The notes below the pieces were generated by a model. The model did not search any database and was not told where the DNA came from. It saw only the letters and a program-made list of their open reading frames with translations. The position numbers and the translations under genes are program-made. From NCBI GenBank assembly GCA_036852015.1, contig JAANDG010000055.1, positions 361,147 to 425,146 of the forward strand: 64,000 nt of DNA, written 5' to 3'. Positions 52,501 to 64,000 of this stretch are shown here, one piece after another. This DNA is from Pelodera strongyloides. Taxonomy: Eukaryota; Nematoda; Chromadorea; Rhabditida; Rhabditidae. Position 1 is the first letter of the stretch; every line of letters begins with the position of its first letter.

Positions 52501-52877
52501 CCCACTGACAGCTTACATGTTGTATGCAGGTTCGCTGCGCTGAGCATATCACTCAGAAGGTAACTAGACACAGGAGTTTTTGGGTGAGGAAATAATAATT
52601 TGATAAACAGTGAAAACTGTATCTTACGTGGCAGCGGTGGGCGGTGGACTTTTTGCTCGGAAACAGCGAGGAATATCATGGTCTCCTCGTCGAGAGCCTC
52701 CTCAGGAACCAGGACAGACGCTCCACAGTTTCGCATCTAAAACAACCATATGTCTAACTCTTTGTTATATCTCCCACCATCTCTTTCCGATCTCTCTCTC
52801 TCTCTACACTCTTTAGCTATATAACTCTTTCTCCCCTCCTTCTCTTCCGCACTCCATCCATTACCTCTTTCATCCCT

Positions 52878-52911
<34 letters not shown>

Positions 52912-55900
52912 CTGTAGCATTGCTCCAGCCGAATCCACCTGAGCTGCAAGTATAGACTGTGTCTGTTCGAGAGATTCCGATTGTTCAGGCATAACGTCGT
53001 ATAAAGTGACATAGTTTTCATCTTCAGAACACTGTGACGGACAAACGAGAAGAGTCTTCCGACCCCGTTCAGATGAACTGCTCGAAACACTGTCGCCGAT
53101 CAGGGCAGCACGAGAACCTGAACAACGTTTAACTAAAACGACAATGTTAAAGCGGTATGGCACGTGGTTTGTTCCGGATGATCAATAACTGCATTCCCAT
53201 GTACGTTACCCTATGTTACATGCTATGCTGGAGATACCCAGAAGAGCACATAATTTGCATACAATACTATACATGGATCTGAAATTTCCCAGCACATGAC
53301 ATGTTACAAAAGTACGGCGCTAGGAGGCTAGCATTGCCCTTCAAAAAATTACAAGAATGTTGAATAAGATTCGAGAGCGTAGTGCTCATTCATTTGATTG
53401 ATTGTTTTATGTATTGATGGAATAAGTAACTATCCCCTACCAGCGTTCCTAGTCACCGCGTAAGCCGAGTAGGCACTTGTTGCAGCCGATCGCAGTGTAG
53501 TCGAGGGATGTATTGAAGGGACAAAATATTCGGAACCATTTCCAATCTGGAATTTAATCAATTTAATCAATATTAATAAGGATACAACCGTACTTCCTAA
53601 TTCATTATCCAAGGTTCGCGAGCTACTTTGTATATAAAAAGGGCCGTGTAAAATGATAATGAACTTATGAGGATCTCAGTGTTATTGTCTTCTGTGGAAG
53701 CACAATGGATATGTATAAGGAAAAATGGGGAGATTTGAAGACATCCCGTCTAATTAGATTTATTTGCTTACAAAATAAAGGACTGTTGTTATTTAGTCGG
53801 CCTTTCTCTTCAAAATAAACATTCGGTTTCACACAAACCTTAATAAAATCTCCGAGCAAAGCTGTCTGTTGTTGGTCGAGAAGAACGCGTCGTACGTGAG
53901 CTGAAACAAAAAAATATATACTTTGTTAAGACGTCCTTGCTCTCTATGACTCGCACATTGACAAAATGTTCGCAGACGTTCAACCTTTGGTACAGTGCAA
54001 TCTACCCAATTTACTTCGTCAAGTACTGTGCCTGTCGATTTGCTGCAGTGTAGTTGTAACTACGAAAGCTACTCAACACTACTATAGCCTAGTTATTGAT
54101 CTATTGGAGTCTGAATTTGTCTTTATACCTTTTTGCCTTTATTTGGAGTTCATAGAACCAAGTCCTCCAATGAACGAAATCGTTTGTCCTTGTTCAATGG
54201 TAAATGAAAAAAAATGATTTGTTCAAGAAAAACCTCCTCCTTATCACCAATAACGCTTACCATCATTATCAGCGTAGTAGATATTCCCAGTTTCCTTCTT
54301 ATTCTTATTCTTCTTGCATAGAAGAGCGGCGCAGAGTACGACTATGACAGCGAGTAGGAGGAGTACACTCCCCAGACCACCGTAGACTGCCCACTCATGC
54401 CCCGAGAGCGGGTGCATCGGTGCGACACGCTGGGGACAAATCCTAAAATTTGTCGGATACAGGTTTATTACATGAGTATAGTGTTATTTAGCTAATGCGA
54501 TACACAATCCTACAGGGTATGCGATGCTGTCAGGAATTAGGCAAATTTTATGCGAGATGAGCTTTATCAAACAAAGTAGACTCATTACTTTTCATTTTCT
54601 TCAACACACGGTCAGGCTCTTGGCTTAGGCATTAGGCCACCGTAGAAACCACCATTGAGAAAAGGGCACATTATTGATGAGTAAACGATTTATTTATTTA
54701 TTTATTACCATTACCCTACCTTGAAGTGCAATTTGTTGTCTGAATGCGTTGTCCAGTGCAGCTTCTCCCTCCATTCAGCGGTGGAGGATCACTACACTCC
54801 CTTGTACGGGTCTGAAATACAAGCGAATATTAAAGCGATATAACAACCGGTTTTGTAACATACCTCCAAGTCCAAGATACGTTTCAGTAATCGGCTGTTA
54901 TGGAATTAGGGAATTTGTTTACTAGACTGCCCACTCTGTACTATAAAAGATTTGTATTTGCCGTATCCACCATATTTTAAGGATACGAATTGCTCAGTCT
55001 GTTACCGTAAGGCAAAGCGATTTTTGGAAAGCGAGAAAACAAGTGCCCAGGTATCTCTTCTAGTGGCAAGATTCAAGTAGCAATTTGCTAATGATAAGAA
55101 CTAACCTGTGTACATTGATCAGTACAATCACTCCACTCGGCCCACTGTGCCCATCTACCGTCCACTCTACACAGAGTGTCGCATATACGCCAATCCTCTT
55201 CCACACCAGTACAGTAGGCACCTGAGAAGAATACAGTTGTAGTGCTATAGTAAGGTGGCTCATAGAAGCAAAGTCTACAGCTACATGTTCTCATAAAGCA
55301 AGCATACATCTTGTACAAGACTGATCACTAAGAGGCTTAAAGCGAAATTTTTTGAAACGCATCGAATACTCCCTTCTTTCCTATATGACCCCAATAGACC
55401 CCTTTTAGCATAACTGCACAAGAATGGCTGATATTTGAGATGCGTTTCCAAAACCGGCTCGCTTTAAAGCGAAATGCTCGGTTCATATGATAAGCTGTAT
55501 TGCTACGATTCCACGGCAATCGTACAAAATTAGCATACGGCTTATCATATGCTTTTCCAAGATTTCCTTGATGCTTTCTTAGACCCCACTGCACCGTTTC
55601 CGCAGATTCGGTTCCTGTTTGTACTTATAATCTACGGCATGCTAAGATCCTTGAAATGGTACAGGGGGTTACTAATGTATGTTGTCGTCTATGATTTGGC
55701 TTCTAATATTCTAGATCCTGCTAACCTCCATTAAGTGGTGCTGGATTGTTGCATGTCCTGGTTCTTCTCTGCTGAGGAAGTCCCTTCCCCTCGTTGACTG
55801 TCCGACTGACGAGAGCGCAGTCGACCAGACACTCTCCGATCCACGACGTCCATGAAGACCAGCCACCGTCAACTGGAAATGAGAAAATGGAAATTGGAAA

Positions 55901-58775
55901 CTGGAAAATAGGAAACTGGAAACTGGAAATGGAAACTGGAAACAGAAACTAAAATCCAGTCAGAATAACAATTTTCCGAGTCAAGGACGGCGCATAGGAA
56001 GAGCTTCAGTGCACCTAACAATCATTATATAAACTTTTTATACAACGTATTAGACATTTTTGCGAGCCAGTAAACATATTCAATATATTCCCAGCACATG
56101 ATAAGTTATCTTGATATCCAGCAAGTTATTGTTTTATTTATCCTTTGTCTTTCTGTATATATCCCCAATAAATCATACCGTAGTGGGGGTCAAGGAGGTC
56201 ATGTGTCACATGCTCGTTTTTACCTCTACGGTATTCCACTGTATACGTTCATTAGTCATTCATCAATCAAATCATAGTTCTGATAAGATTCACCTTCCTG
56301 ATTATGATCAGGAGTTTAGGAGCGCCGTGGCGCACAGCCTACGTTTTCGTCTGTGATCCATACAACCCGGGTTCAAATTCCGTGCAGTGCTTAATCTTAC
56401 AAGCATGTCACACAGCCGAATACACTTCATGTGCGGTACAGAAAAGTCATAATTCGAAATTATCAATAAGTAATTTCAACCAAGAATGGAGGACCACGTT
56501 CATTAGGGTGAAAAAGCCACAACGCAGTAAACCTTTTTCTATGGCACGGCGAGAGTCTGGCGCAGGCTGTTAGGCGCGCGGCGAAATGTAGGCGCACGTA
56601 TTTCTAAGCCGCGCATTACTAAGATTTGCATCATACATTCTCGCCGACCCCTGGACCCTGGGCATCTCCCGACAAAACGACAAGAGACAATGAAATATAC
56701 GATTTACGATTGTGATCCCTTGAGGGGGGATTGCGCAATGACCAAGAGCATCCCATTCCCTCTTCTTATCTTTGTATTTCATCTTTCCAGCCTTCACTTC
56801 TGACTTATATGAGTCAAACTATAGGAGTACCGCCATTCGAAAGGAAACAAATTATGATCCCTTTAGGGCTGCAGCGAATAGAACTAAAAATAATAAATGG
56901 TTGGAAATGATACGAATATTGTGACTCATTGGACGCTTCATCTCTATATTGTATGCAAATAAATATAATTAGGCTAAAAATCGGGCAGAATCGCGCTGTC
57001 ATTTTCATACGCTACACGTTTCTGTTGTATCGCTTTAAATGTAGCGGTATGGCATGTGGTGTTAGGTAGCGAATAACTGCATTCCCATGTATTGTATGCA
57101 AATTCCTGTGACATTCTGGGCGTTCCTGCCACAAAATGGACATGGGACACCAGTTGTTCAGCTGAAACCTGCACAGCCCTCAATTTATATTCGCATTGGT
57201 TTATTCATTGATGATATCTATATTGCATTATTCTTCAATAGAACGTCTTAGTCATCCCCATCTATCCCTCACTCACTACCAACTACATTCCCCAAAACAA
57301 AGTTCCCTCCCAGGCTCCCCAATGCTCCCCAGCTACTCCCACATCTGCTAATTTTCGGGTCATTTCACCGACTTTTTCAGCTTGTCTAACGAGGTTGACG
57401 AAAGCCAAAATCTGTTCGTACTGGGTACTGGGCTATGAAACACCCGGGGAGAAAGGAAAAAGGCACCGACTGGAGTTTTACACCTTTATGTTTTGTTGAC
57501 ATATGTTGTACGCTAGCCGGATGAACATATTGGTGTCATCGTAAAAAGGATGGACATTATAATAGCCTGTCCTGAGTCAGCATACTTGAAAAAGTAGTAA
57601 AGTTTTATTTTTCTTAAAGGGTCAGGCCCATTTCAAATGACCCCTATCTTTGATGATTCCATATGATTCTCCATGTCAAATATAGTAGGATGCAATAATT
57701 TTCTAATTTTCAAGCGCAAAAATCACTCATTATTCAGCAATTTACCGTGAGCAGTCATACACAGCTATCCATCACAGTTGGCACGCCCATTCGCGCTAAT
57801 TGGCTGATATCGCAGTTGCCACGCCCAATAGAGCATATTACCCAATTAGCGCGAAGGGGCGTGACAAATGCGATAAATAGTTGGGTATGACTGGCAGGGG
57901 TAAATCGATGAATACTTCGTGAATTTTGCGCTTGAAAATTAGAAAATTATTGCATCCTACTATATTTGACATGTAGAATCAGATGGAATCATCAAAAATA
58001 GGGGTCATATGAAATGGGCCTGACCCTTTAACTCGTTACCCACTCTAATCGACTTCTGCGGAACTAATCACAATCGTATTGAACCACCCTTGAGTAATAA
58101 AGAAGCGCGATAATACTCTACAGATCTATTTCTTATATTCATAAGGATCCCCGAATTTGAAATTGACATTGTGTCTGAGTATAAAATCAGAAGCTTATCC
58201 ACACATAGTTTTATCATTATTTACTCATGTCAAAAGCTGAGCCTAGCAAAGATAACTCGGCCAAACACGAGACCTGTCATATATATCAGGCTCATGCCTA
58301 GGCCATGGGACTGGAACAACAGTGTCTGTCTGTCTATCGGTCTGTATGTTTGTCTGCCTGGACTTGTCGTTGATGTCTGCCCGTCTGTCTGTTTGTCTCC
58401 TGTCTGTCAGTATTTATGTATGTAAGTCTGACTGTCCGGAGTCCGGAGTGTCTGACAGACACTTAACAGTCCCTGACGATCAGTGTCTGACTGTCTGTCA
58501 GTCTGTCTGTATGTTCGTCCTGTCACCCAAATCCCGATTGGTCAACTGGTCAATATTTGCATATATATCTAGTGCCAATGATGGTCATCCGGAAATATGG
58601 CCTATTGGTTGGTCAGAGAGTGTGATAGAGAGTGTGCAAAGGAGGAGGGGCAGACAAAACACTTATTAGTATCATTTTACTACTGTACTAGATTACTTGA
58701 CACACTGGAAGGAGTCATGGGAATCTCTTCTCGTATTTAGCTGAGTATCGACTCCTTGATTGCGTATCGGTTTCA

Positions 58776-58810
<35 letters not shown>

Positions 58811-61800
58811 CTCTCTCTCTCTATCTCTCTCTCTCTCTTTCTTTCTGAAGGCTCTCATTAATAATTACGTCAAGAAGACAATTGACGCTCATAATTGACT
58901 TGTAATATGCATACAATATCAAATAGGAGAGTGTACAAAGAAACCTAACCCAATGAATTAGAATATAAGGACAGATGTGCGCAGATACACATGTTTATGT
59001 ATTGTCCGAGCATCATATTGTATGACAATATGCAATATGCACAATAAATGCTCACATATGATTACACAATGTGCAGTGGGAGATCGTATTTCCACTATAT
59101 TGTGCTAGTAACAGAATTGAAACGGCTTATTTTTGAATCGCATGATAGACCACTGCTTTCCTATGTATTTACGAGAAGTGAGCTCGAATTCAGCTCACAT
59201 TTTTATTCTAATCATAGTCATTTGTATGTTATGCACGGGAATGCAGTTATCCGAAATGCGTTTCAAAATCGACTGTTATACCGCTTTAAGATAATTTGCT
59301 GGCTCGCCACAGACTGACAAAAACTGACAAACTTCTTTGAGCTTCATCTTGTCAATGGTTTAAATATGCTATCAATTTCATACACTTTGGATAAACAACA
59401 GAAGTATAACAATGCAAATTTGTTTCCAATAAACACTCAACGAAACATTATGTTTATGGGTTGGAAACCCCATAATAGTTAGCAAATTTCCACAAACGCT
59501 CTAACCTATAACAATCCCTCCTTTTCAAAATAAGGAAGTTTTATACGTACACATATTGAATTTCCTCAAATGTTATATTTTCTATAACCCCCAGTAACCA
59601 TAATCTATTACCATAAATCACTCTAACTACCGTATCTTGTTGCATAAGAGAAATTTGCATAGGAATCTGTCAGTCTGACATGTTCGTCTTTTTATCGAGA
59701 TGCAAAATCTCCGGGCGACCACCATCCATGGGCAATTAATGACTATTAATGGGTAATTTGACTAATGAGCTAGAGACAGAGAGGTGGAGAGAGAGAGAGA
59801 AGGACAGACACATAGAGTGAGAGAGAGAAGGGGGAGAGAGAGAGAGAGCTAGCTTGAGCGCGCATTTTTGCATACGAACGGACCACATGTTGGTATGAAT
59901 TCGCATAAACAAGCATGACAGAAAAATTAAAATGGCAGAAGATTGGCAAATACTATGATTTTTATACTAAAACTTGCTCTTGGGGAAAGTTTCGTTTCTT
60001 TAGTTTAAAACCGACAGTTTCACTACGACCACACACATGGTGGTGCGACTAAAAAATGGTCCGGATGATAAATGGTAGCTTCGAGCCTGTCTATTTCAAG
60101 GAAAATATGGTAGCAAGAAATGGTACAACCATAGAGACATTTCCACAATACGATCCAAAGGTCTACAGTACTAAACACAAACAAAAAAAAGAAAGGAAAA
60201 AAATCATAGTCAAAAATAAAGGACATGAAACCTACAGTACACTGAAATATGACACCTTATAATGTAGAACACCTACCGTATACAGAAAGTATCGCAGTGT
60301 CTGCCGCTCTCCGGTTGGCCACGTTCCTTGCCTCGCAGGTGTAATTTCCAGTGTCAGAGAGACGGACGGCTGATATGATTAAACTTCCATCGCTACCGAA
60401 TATAACATTAGAATCATCGGAGCGAATCAGCTCCTCGCCGTTATGGAACCAGACAACCTAGAAAGGATACCGTACTTTTTATTGATTTGTAGTTTGTAGT
60501 TTAAAGATTGTATGCCAACATTGTAGTCGACAGTAAGACACGACAATTGGTTACGTAGTAACTTGTAAGTAACCCTCCCCTCACCCCCACCCCAGTTTAC
60601 CATTGTCTACTATATCAGTGTTGGTCAAACAATTGCGCGTTCCAATCTCATAAAGTCCCCGTTACTCTATTTGTGGCTTATAATTCAATTCGTCGTTCGT
60701 ATTCCACCGTAGTCCATTCTGACTCACTCGCTTCTGATTTTGAAGTGTCCCCCAAAAGTTGGGCACTATGAAGCAATCAAGCTACCCCCGCCGATGACCC
60801 CCACTGGGACACTTAGTTTGTGTCCCCGGGTCCCCCGACTACGTTCCTGATGCTATCTTTTGGGGTCGGGAGGAATGAACCAGTCACCCCCACAGTGAAA
60901 GATTGCAATCAAACAACTTAACTTAAACGTAAACTAATCGAGTGAGTATAAATAGGACATAGTAATTTTGGGATGAAGTCGTTTGCCGAGTGAGTCGTCT
61001 CTCTCTCGTCTTTCTCTCTCTCTCACTCTCTCACTCTCTCTCTGTCTCTCTCTCTCTCCACATTTCGTTATTTTAAACTAATGAAACATAGTAGTTGATT
61101 ATAGTTAGGTCATGCCTCTGTCACTCTATCTTACGGTACTTACGTGAAAAATGGCAAGTTAGTATATATAGGATTTGTAGATCATACTGCAAAACACGCA
61201 CGGTCTTCAACCAGTTATGATCACATAAGGCACTATCAAGAGATGATACGGTTACATTTACTTCAAGCTCATTCTCTCTCCTCTTTCTGTCTCTCTCTCT
61301 CCCTCTCTCTCTCTCCCTCTCTCTCTCTCCCTCTCTCTCTCCCTCTCTCCCTCTCTCTCTTTTATAACCTCTCATTTTATCTTCAAATTCCGTTATACGT
61401 AACTCAAAAATTCCCAAAGGATTACTATAGACAGATTGATTGACCGCATCGTGTTCCGATACGCTAATCTCTATACAAGATCGAATCTTGGTAATGAATT
61501 ATTGGTACATGGGTATGCTGGTCACTCTCTCTCTCTTCTCTCTCGCTCTCTTCTCTCTCTCTATCTCTCTCTGCACTTCAACTTAATTTTGAAGCTGCAG
61601 TAAAGCGGCAATAAATTATGTCAACGATTCAAATAGAGGATTAGATTTCAGGACAACCGTAAGCAGAGGCTACTGCTGAAATTGTTTTGTTGAAAAAAAG
61701 TTATTTTGCATTTTTCTGCTCCATAATTAGCAATTATCTGCTATGTGGGATTCCTGTATAATTAGCAATTACCTGCGCCTTGGGATCGCTTTCGGGTGGC

Positions 61801-62582
61801 GAGCATGACAATTGCACTGTAGATCCCTCCAGCACCTTCTGTGATTCGGGTACGGTCATGAAGTGTTTGCGCATGTCTGAAATAAAAAGAGTAAATGATA
61901 ACTTTAAAAAATATATACCCAGGGTTTCTAGAATCACATTTTCCTTATTATTCCAATAGGCTTGACTCTACAAATTTGTTCTCATCATCATTTTATATGA
62001 TGCACACTTATATACTTTATATAATGTGTCAATAAATTATTATTATTATTATTATTCTCGTTTTTTCCCTATTCTCTCTTTATATACGTAACAAATTCCA
62101 TGAGTCTTATTTCTTTCTTTTTCTTGCCTCTTCCTCCCCTAGTTCACAACCCAAACTACCATATTTCCACCCCTTTTTCCACAGTCATTTTGTTGAGGCA
62201 TTCAATGGGGGGACAATTACCGTGTCAATTTTCCCAGTTTTCTTACGGTTACCGCGGCGGGTCATGATCATCTTTCAATGCACAGAATACAATACAAGAA
62301 AGCATGAGCCGCCAACAAGTGGCAGCATTTAGAGAGGGAGAGGGAGAGAGGGAGACGCGAGGGAGAAGGGAGAAGGGAGAGAGAGGGAGGGAGAGAGAGA
62401 GAGGGAGAGAGAGAGAGTTCCAGTCAGTTGGTAAAGTGTCCCGGTAGTGGGTCCTCAGTTACAAGGCGGTCAGAATACTTAAGGTCCACTTCAGAATCAC
62501 AGTCTTCTATAGTTCGACCTTACCGCAGAGTACAAGGGTATGGTTCTCATACAAAAGGGGAAAACATAATAACAAAGGTTTC

Positions 62583-62626
<44 letters not shown>

Positions 62627-62880
62627 AAACAAATCAATCATCCGTATGCAAATGAATTGGCTAGAAAAACACTTCCAGAGTGAACAAAGCGGGAAACCCG
62701 ACATAAGAAATGAGGTATCGTCGAGAGGAGTATTACAGAAGAGTAATACATTATAATATAATAGAAAAGTTATGGCATATACCGGTCTTTAGTGATTGAC
62801 ATTGTGACAGTTCCTGCACATTATTGCACACCCAGGTTTCGGCAAAGAATAAGTTGGAGTTATGCGGAAGAATTATGTGA
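49584..62880 (-). CDS. unc-5: netrin receptor UNC-5 (5' end outside the window or not located)
   Basis: Axon-guidance receptor for netrin. Eighteen in-phase exons (about 830 codons): 62880-62783, 61876-61773, 60457-60277, 55872-55726, 55221-55106, 54811-54720, 54442-54261, 53900-53839, 53546-53441, 53117-52912, 52736-52628, 52341-52169, 51905-51796, 51503-51419, 51114-50920, 50698-50599, 50341-50100, 49769-49584. Order: end of Ig1; Ig2 ([12 protein letters not shown]...[12 protein letters not shown]); TSP1-1 ([10 protein letters not shown]...[14 protein letters not shown]); TSP1-2 ([17 protein letters not shown]); one TM helix ([16 protein letters not shown]) followed by KKNKNKK; a long cytoplasmic linker; ZU5 ([16 protein letters not shown]); UPA; death domain ([18 protein letters not shown] through [10 protein letters not shown]). 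The first listed exon is less certain. The signal peptide and most of Ig1 are not seen. Intron 3 is 4.4 kb and repeat-bearing. Confidence 0.95.
52862..52911. repeat. CT microsatellite abutting an unc-5 exon
   Basis: A (CT)n run of about 35 bases lies directly after the donor of the exon 53117-52912, so in the unc-5 sense a (GA)n tract begins within a few bases of the splice site. Confidence 0.85.
53148..53275. repeat. half copy of short GTTTTTGAAACG family in unc-5 intron
   Basis: TTAAAGCGGTATGGCACGTGG...AACTGCATTCCCATGTACG matches the left half of the family consensus; no matching right end was seen. Confidence 0.6.
54832..54905. repeat. compact short-family copy in unc-5 intron
   Basis: TTAAAGCGATATAACAACCGG and the inverse AATCGGCTGTTAT are separated by only a few dozen bases, giving a deleted copy. 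Confidence 0.55.
55334..55472. repeat. short-family copy in unc-5 intron
   Basis: Starts GCTTAAAGCGAAATTTTTTGAAACGC and ends GCGTTTCCAAAACCGGCTCGCTTTAAAGCG; the ends are inverted repeats. Confidence 0.65.
56305..56405 (+). repeat. tRNA-derived (SINE-like) sequence in unc-5 intron
   Basis: Contains TGGCGCACAGCC (A-box-like) followed about 50 bases later by GGGTTCAAATTCC (B-box). Flanks do not form a convincing acceptor stem, so it is more likely a tRNA pseudogene or SINE head than a working tRNA. Confidence 0.45.
57614..58031. repeat. complete family-B foldback element with TTAA ends in unc-5 intron
   Basis: 418 bp bounded by TTAA. Arms of about 120-140 bases begin AGGGTCAGGCCCATTTCA and return as ATGAAATGGGCCTGACCCT; they share GTAGGATGCAATAATTTTC and TTTTGCGCTTGAAAATTAG. 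The core has further short inverted blocks (TTAGCGCGAA, GGGCGTG). No ORF. Confidence 0.88.
58779..58847. repeat. CT microsatellite in unc-5 intron
   Basis: About 70 bases of (CT)n with rare interruptions. Confidence 0.9.
59117..59290. repeat. short GTTTTTGAAACG-family copy in unc-5 intron
   Basis: The left side GAAACGGCTTATTTTTGAATCGCATG...CTGCTTTCCTATG and right side GGGAATGCAGTTATCC...GCGTTTCAAAATCGACTGTTATACCGCTTTAA form an inverted pair about 170 bases long. Confidence 0.7.
61267..61365. repeat. CT microsatellite in unc-5 intron
   Basis: About 95 bases of CTCTCT/CCCTCT blocks. Similar tracts occur nearby at 61000-61060, 61525-61575 and 62585-62625, and the purine strand counterpart at 62328-62418. 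Confidence 0.9.
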
Positions 62881-64000
62881 CTCCAACGTACAGACATAGA
62901 AAAAAAACACACACACAATTACGTGCTAGTCATTTTTATAGATTTTTTTCACAATGATCTCCTTTAATACGTCAACACATTGACACACAGACGTACACTT
63001 ACGTACGCACACACATCCATACCCTCACATATACTGACATACTCTCACAAAAACAAACACCCATGTTTTAGGACTACAGTACGAAAACTCTATTGTTGGA
63101 CATACAGAAAGTCATGAGTTTAATTTGGTAACAAAGAGGAAGTTTTTCTACACACCAGTAATATTCTGAATTCTAATGTTTATGAAGATGATTTTCATGT
63201 CAATAAGGGTTTTTTTTATACATTTTTTTCAAACCATTTCCAAAGAAATTCCCTTAGCCTCAATTAAAAAGGGCGAAGACAGGTGTTGGATTGATGTATT
63301 GGATGGGCATGGTCTATGGTCCTAATAACCCTTAATTATGCAGATCAGACTAGGTTATAAGGTGGATAGTCACTAGGCTACGGTAATTAACAAGCAATAA
63401 GGTGCTAGTCACTTTTATTTGGTTTTTTCACGATGATCTCCTGTCAAACGTCAACCGAATTAAAAGTAACCTCTGTTTAAATAGCGCATTATTTCCGCAA
63501 ATCAGTTTTTCACGGGCCTATCCGCTTAAAAAAGAGCCAGCTTGCATCAACTCACAGTAATCAATGTACCCGAAGATACGCTTCCGTTGTGCTCATTAAT
63601 TGCCTACTTAAACCGGGGGTAGCTCCGGTAACAAACATGAGCACAGCTGTAGTTAACCAGCGCCTTTTGCTTCTTTGAGGTAACCCCGCGCGCTAGCCGT
63701 GCGCCAGGTCTTAAGGTGGTGTGCGGCGGTGTTTTTGATCTTCGCTGGCGACTCACCTCACGTCAATCAAAATAACACATCTTAATGGATGGGGGCGAAG
63801 GAAGCACAAATTACACTAATCGTCGGTAGTTTTCGTGCGTACACTACTGCTCTGATGCGAAAACTCTGAGACTATAAAACGATATAATAGTTTATGCAAC
63901 AAAATTCACGGCCAGGCAGGAAGAATTCCATAGTTTATAAGTACTGTCTTTTCCCGCAACAAAAAAGTGCTCTTTTATTCAAGAGCAGTTCTTTTCAACA
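62881..64000. other. end of window, upstream intron or 5' region of unc-5
   Basis: No further unc-5 exon recognised. A diverged direct-repeat pair is present (62922-62982 and 63400-63460: GTGCTAGTCA(T/C)TTTTAT...CA(A/C)(A/G)ATGATCTCCT). A CA-rich stretch lies at 62995-63060. The signal-peptide exon may lie here undetected or beyond the window. Confidence 0.4.

Overview
This is a eukaryotic window, almost certainly from a chromadorean nematode. It carries the nematode-type FMRFamide-like neuropeptide gene flp-13 (nine PLIRFG copies) and the netrin receptor gene unc-5. Its genes are intron-rich with GT-AG introns, and several start codons lie 0-17 bases after a 3' splice consensus, as expected for spliced-leader trans-splicing. 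Nine protein-coding loci are supported by exon-by-exon reading with compatible splice phases.

Layout. 0.3-2.4 kb (-): flp-13. 2.5-11.1 kb: gene-poor, repeat-rich, with foldback (MITE-like) elements and a near-perfect 1.5-kb tandem duplication. 11.2-15.5 kb (-): dihydroceramide/sphingolipid delta4-desaturase (DEGS type). 17.7-21.2 kb (-): mitochondrial ribosomal protein L1. 21.7-36.0 kb (+): a 15-exon gene for the E3-binding protein of pyruvate dehydrogenase (PDHX type). Its first intron holds a very young antisense Ty3/gypsy-type LTR retrotransposon (21.8-26.2 kb), and another intron holds a complete CYP13/CYP3-clan cytochrome P450 gene on the opposite strand (30.6-34.5 kb). 37.1-40.2 kb (+): ANKRD49-like ankyrin protein with a 24-bp minisatellite in intron 1. 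41.9 kb (+): a short mitochondrial-presequence-like exon. 43.4-45.6 kb (-): an unrecognised Gln/Ser/Pro-rich protein. 46.7-47.8 kb (+): tryparedoxin/nucleoredoxin-like protein. 48.3-48.7 kb: five 80-bp tandem units, each able to form a hairpin. 49.6-62.9 kb (-): unc-5, whose 5' end lies beyond the window.

The genes do not form one pathway. Three of them (E3-binding protein, L1, the 41.9-kb exon) are or may be mitochondrial, and flp-13 and unc-5 are neuronal. flp-13, the desaturase and mrpl-1 lie side by side as I recall them on C. elegans chromosome IV (cosmid F33D4), which suggests retained microsynteny. The more unusual parts are the nested architecture of the PDHX-type gene, an in-frame-deleted but otherwise open retroelement with identical LTRs, and several foldback repeat families with TTAA ends. 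No convincing new multi-gene system was found.
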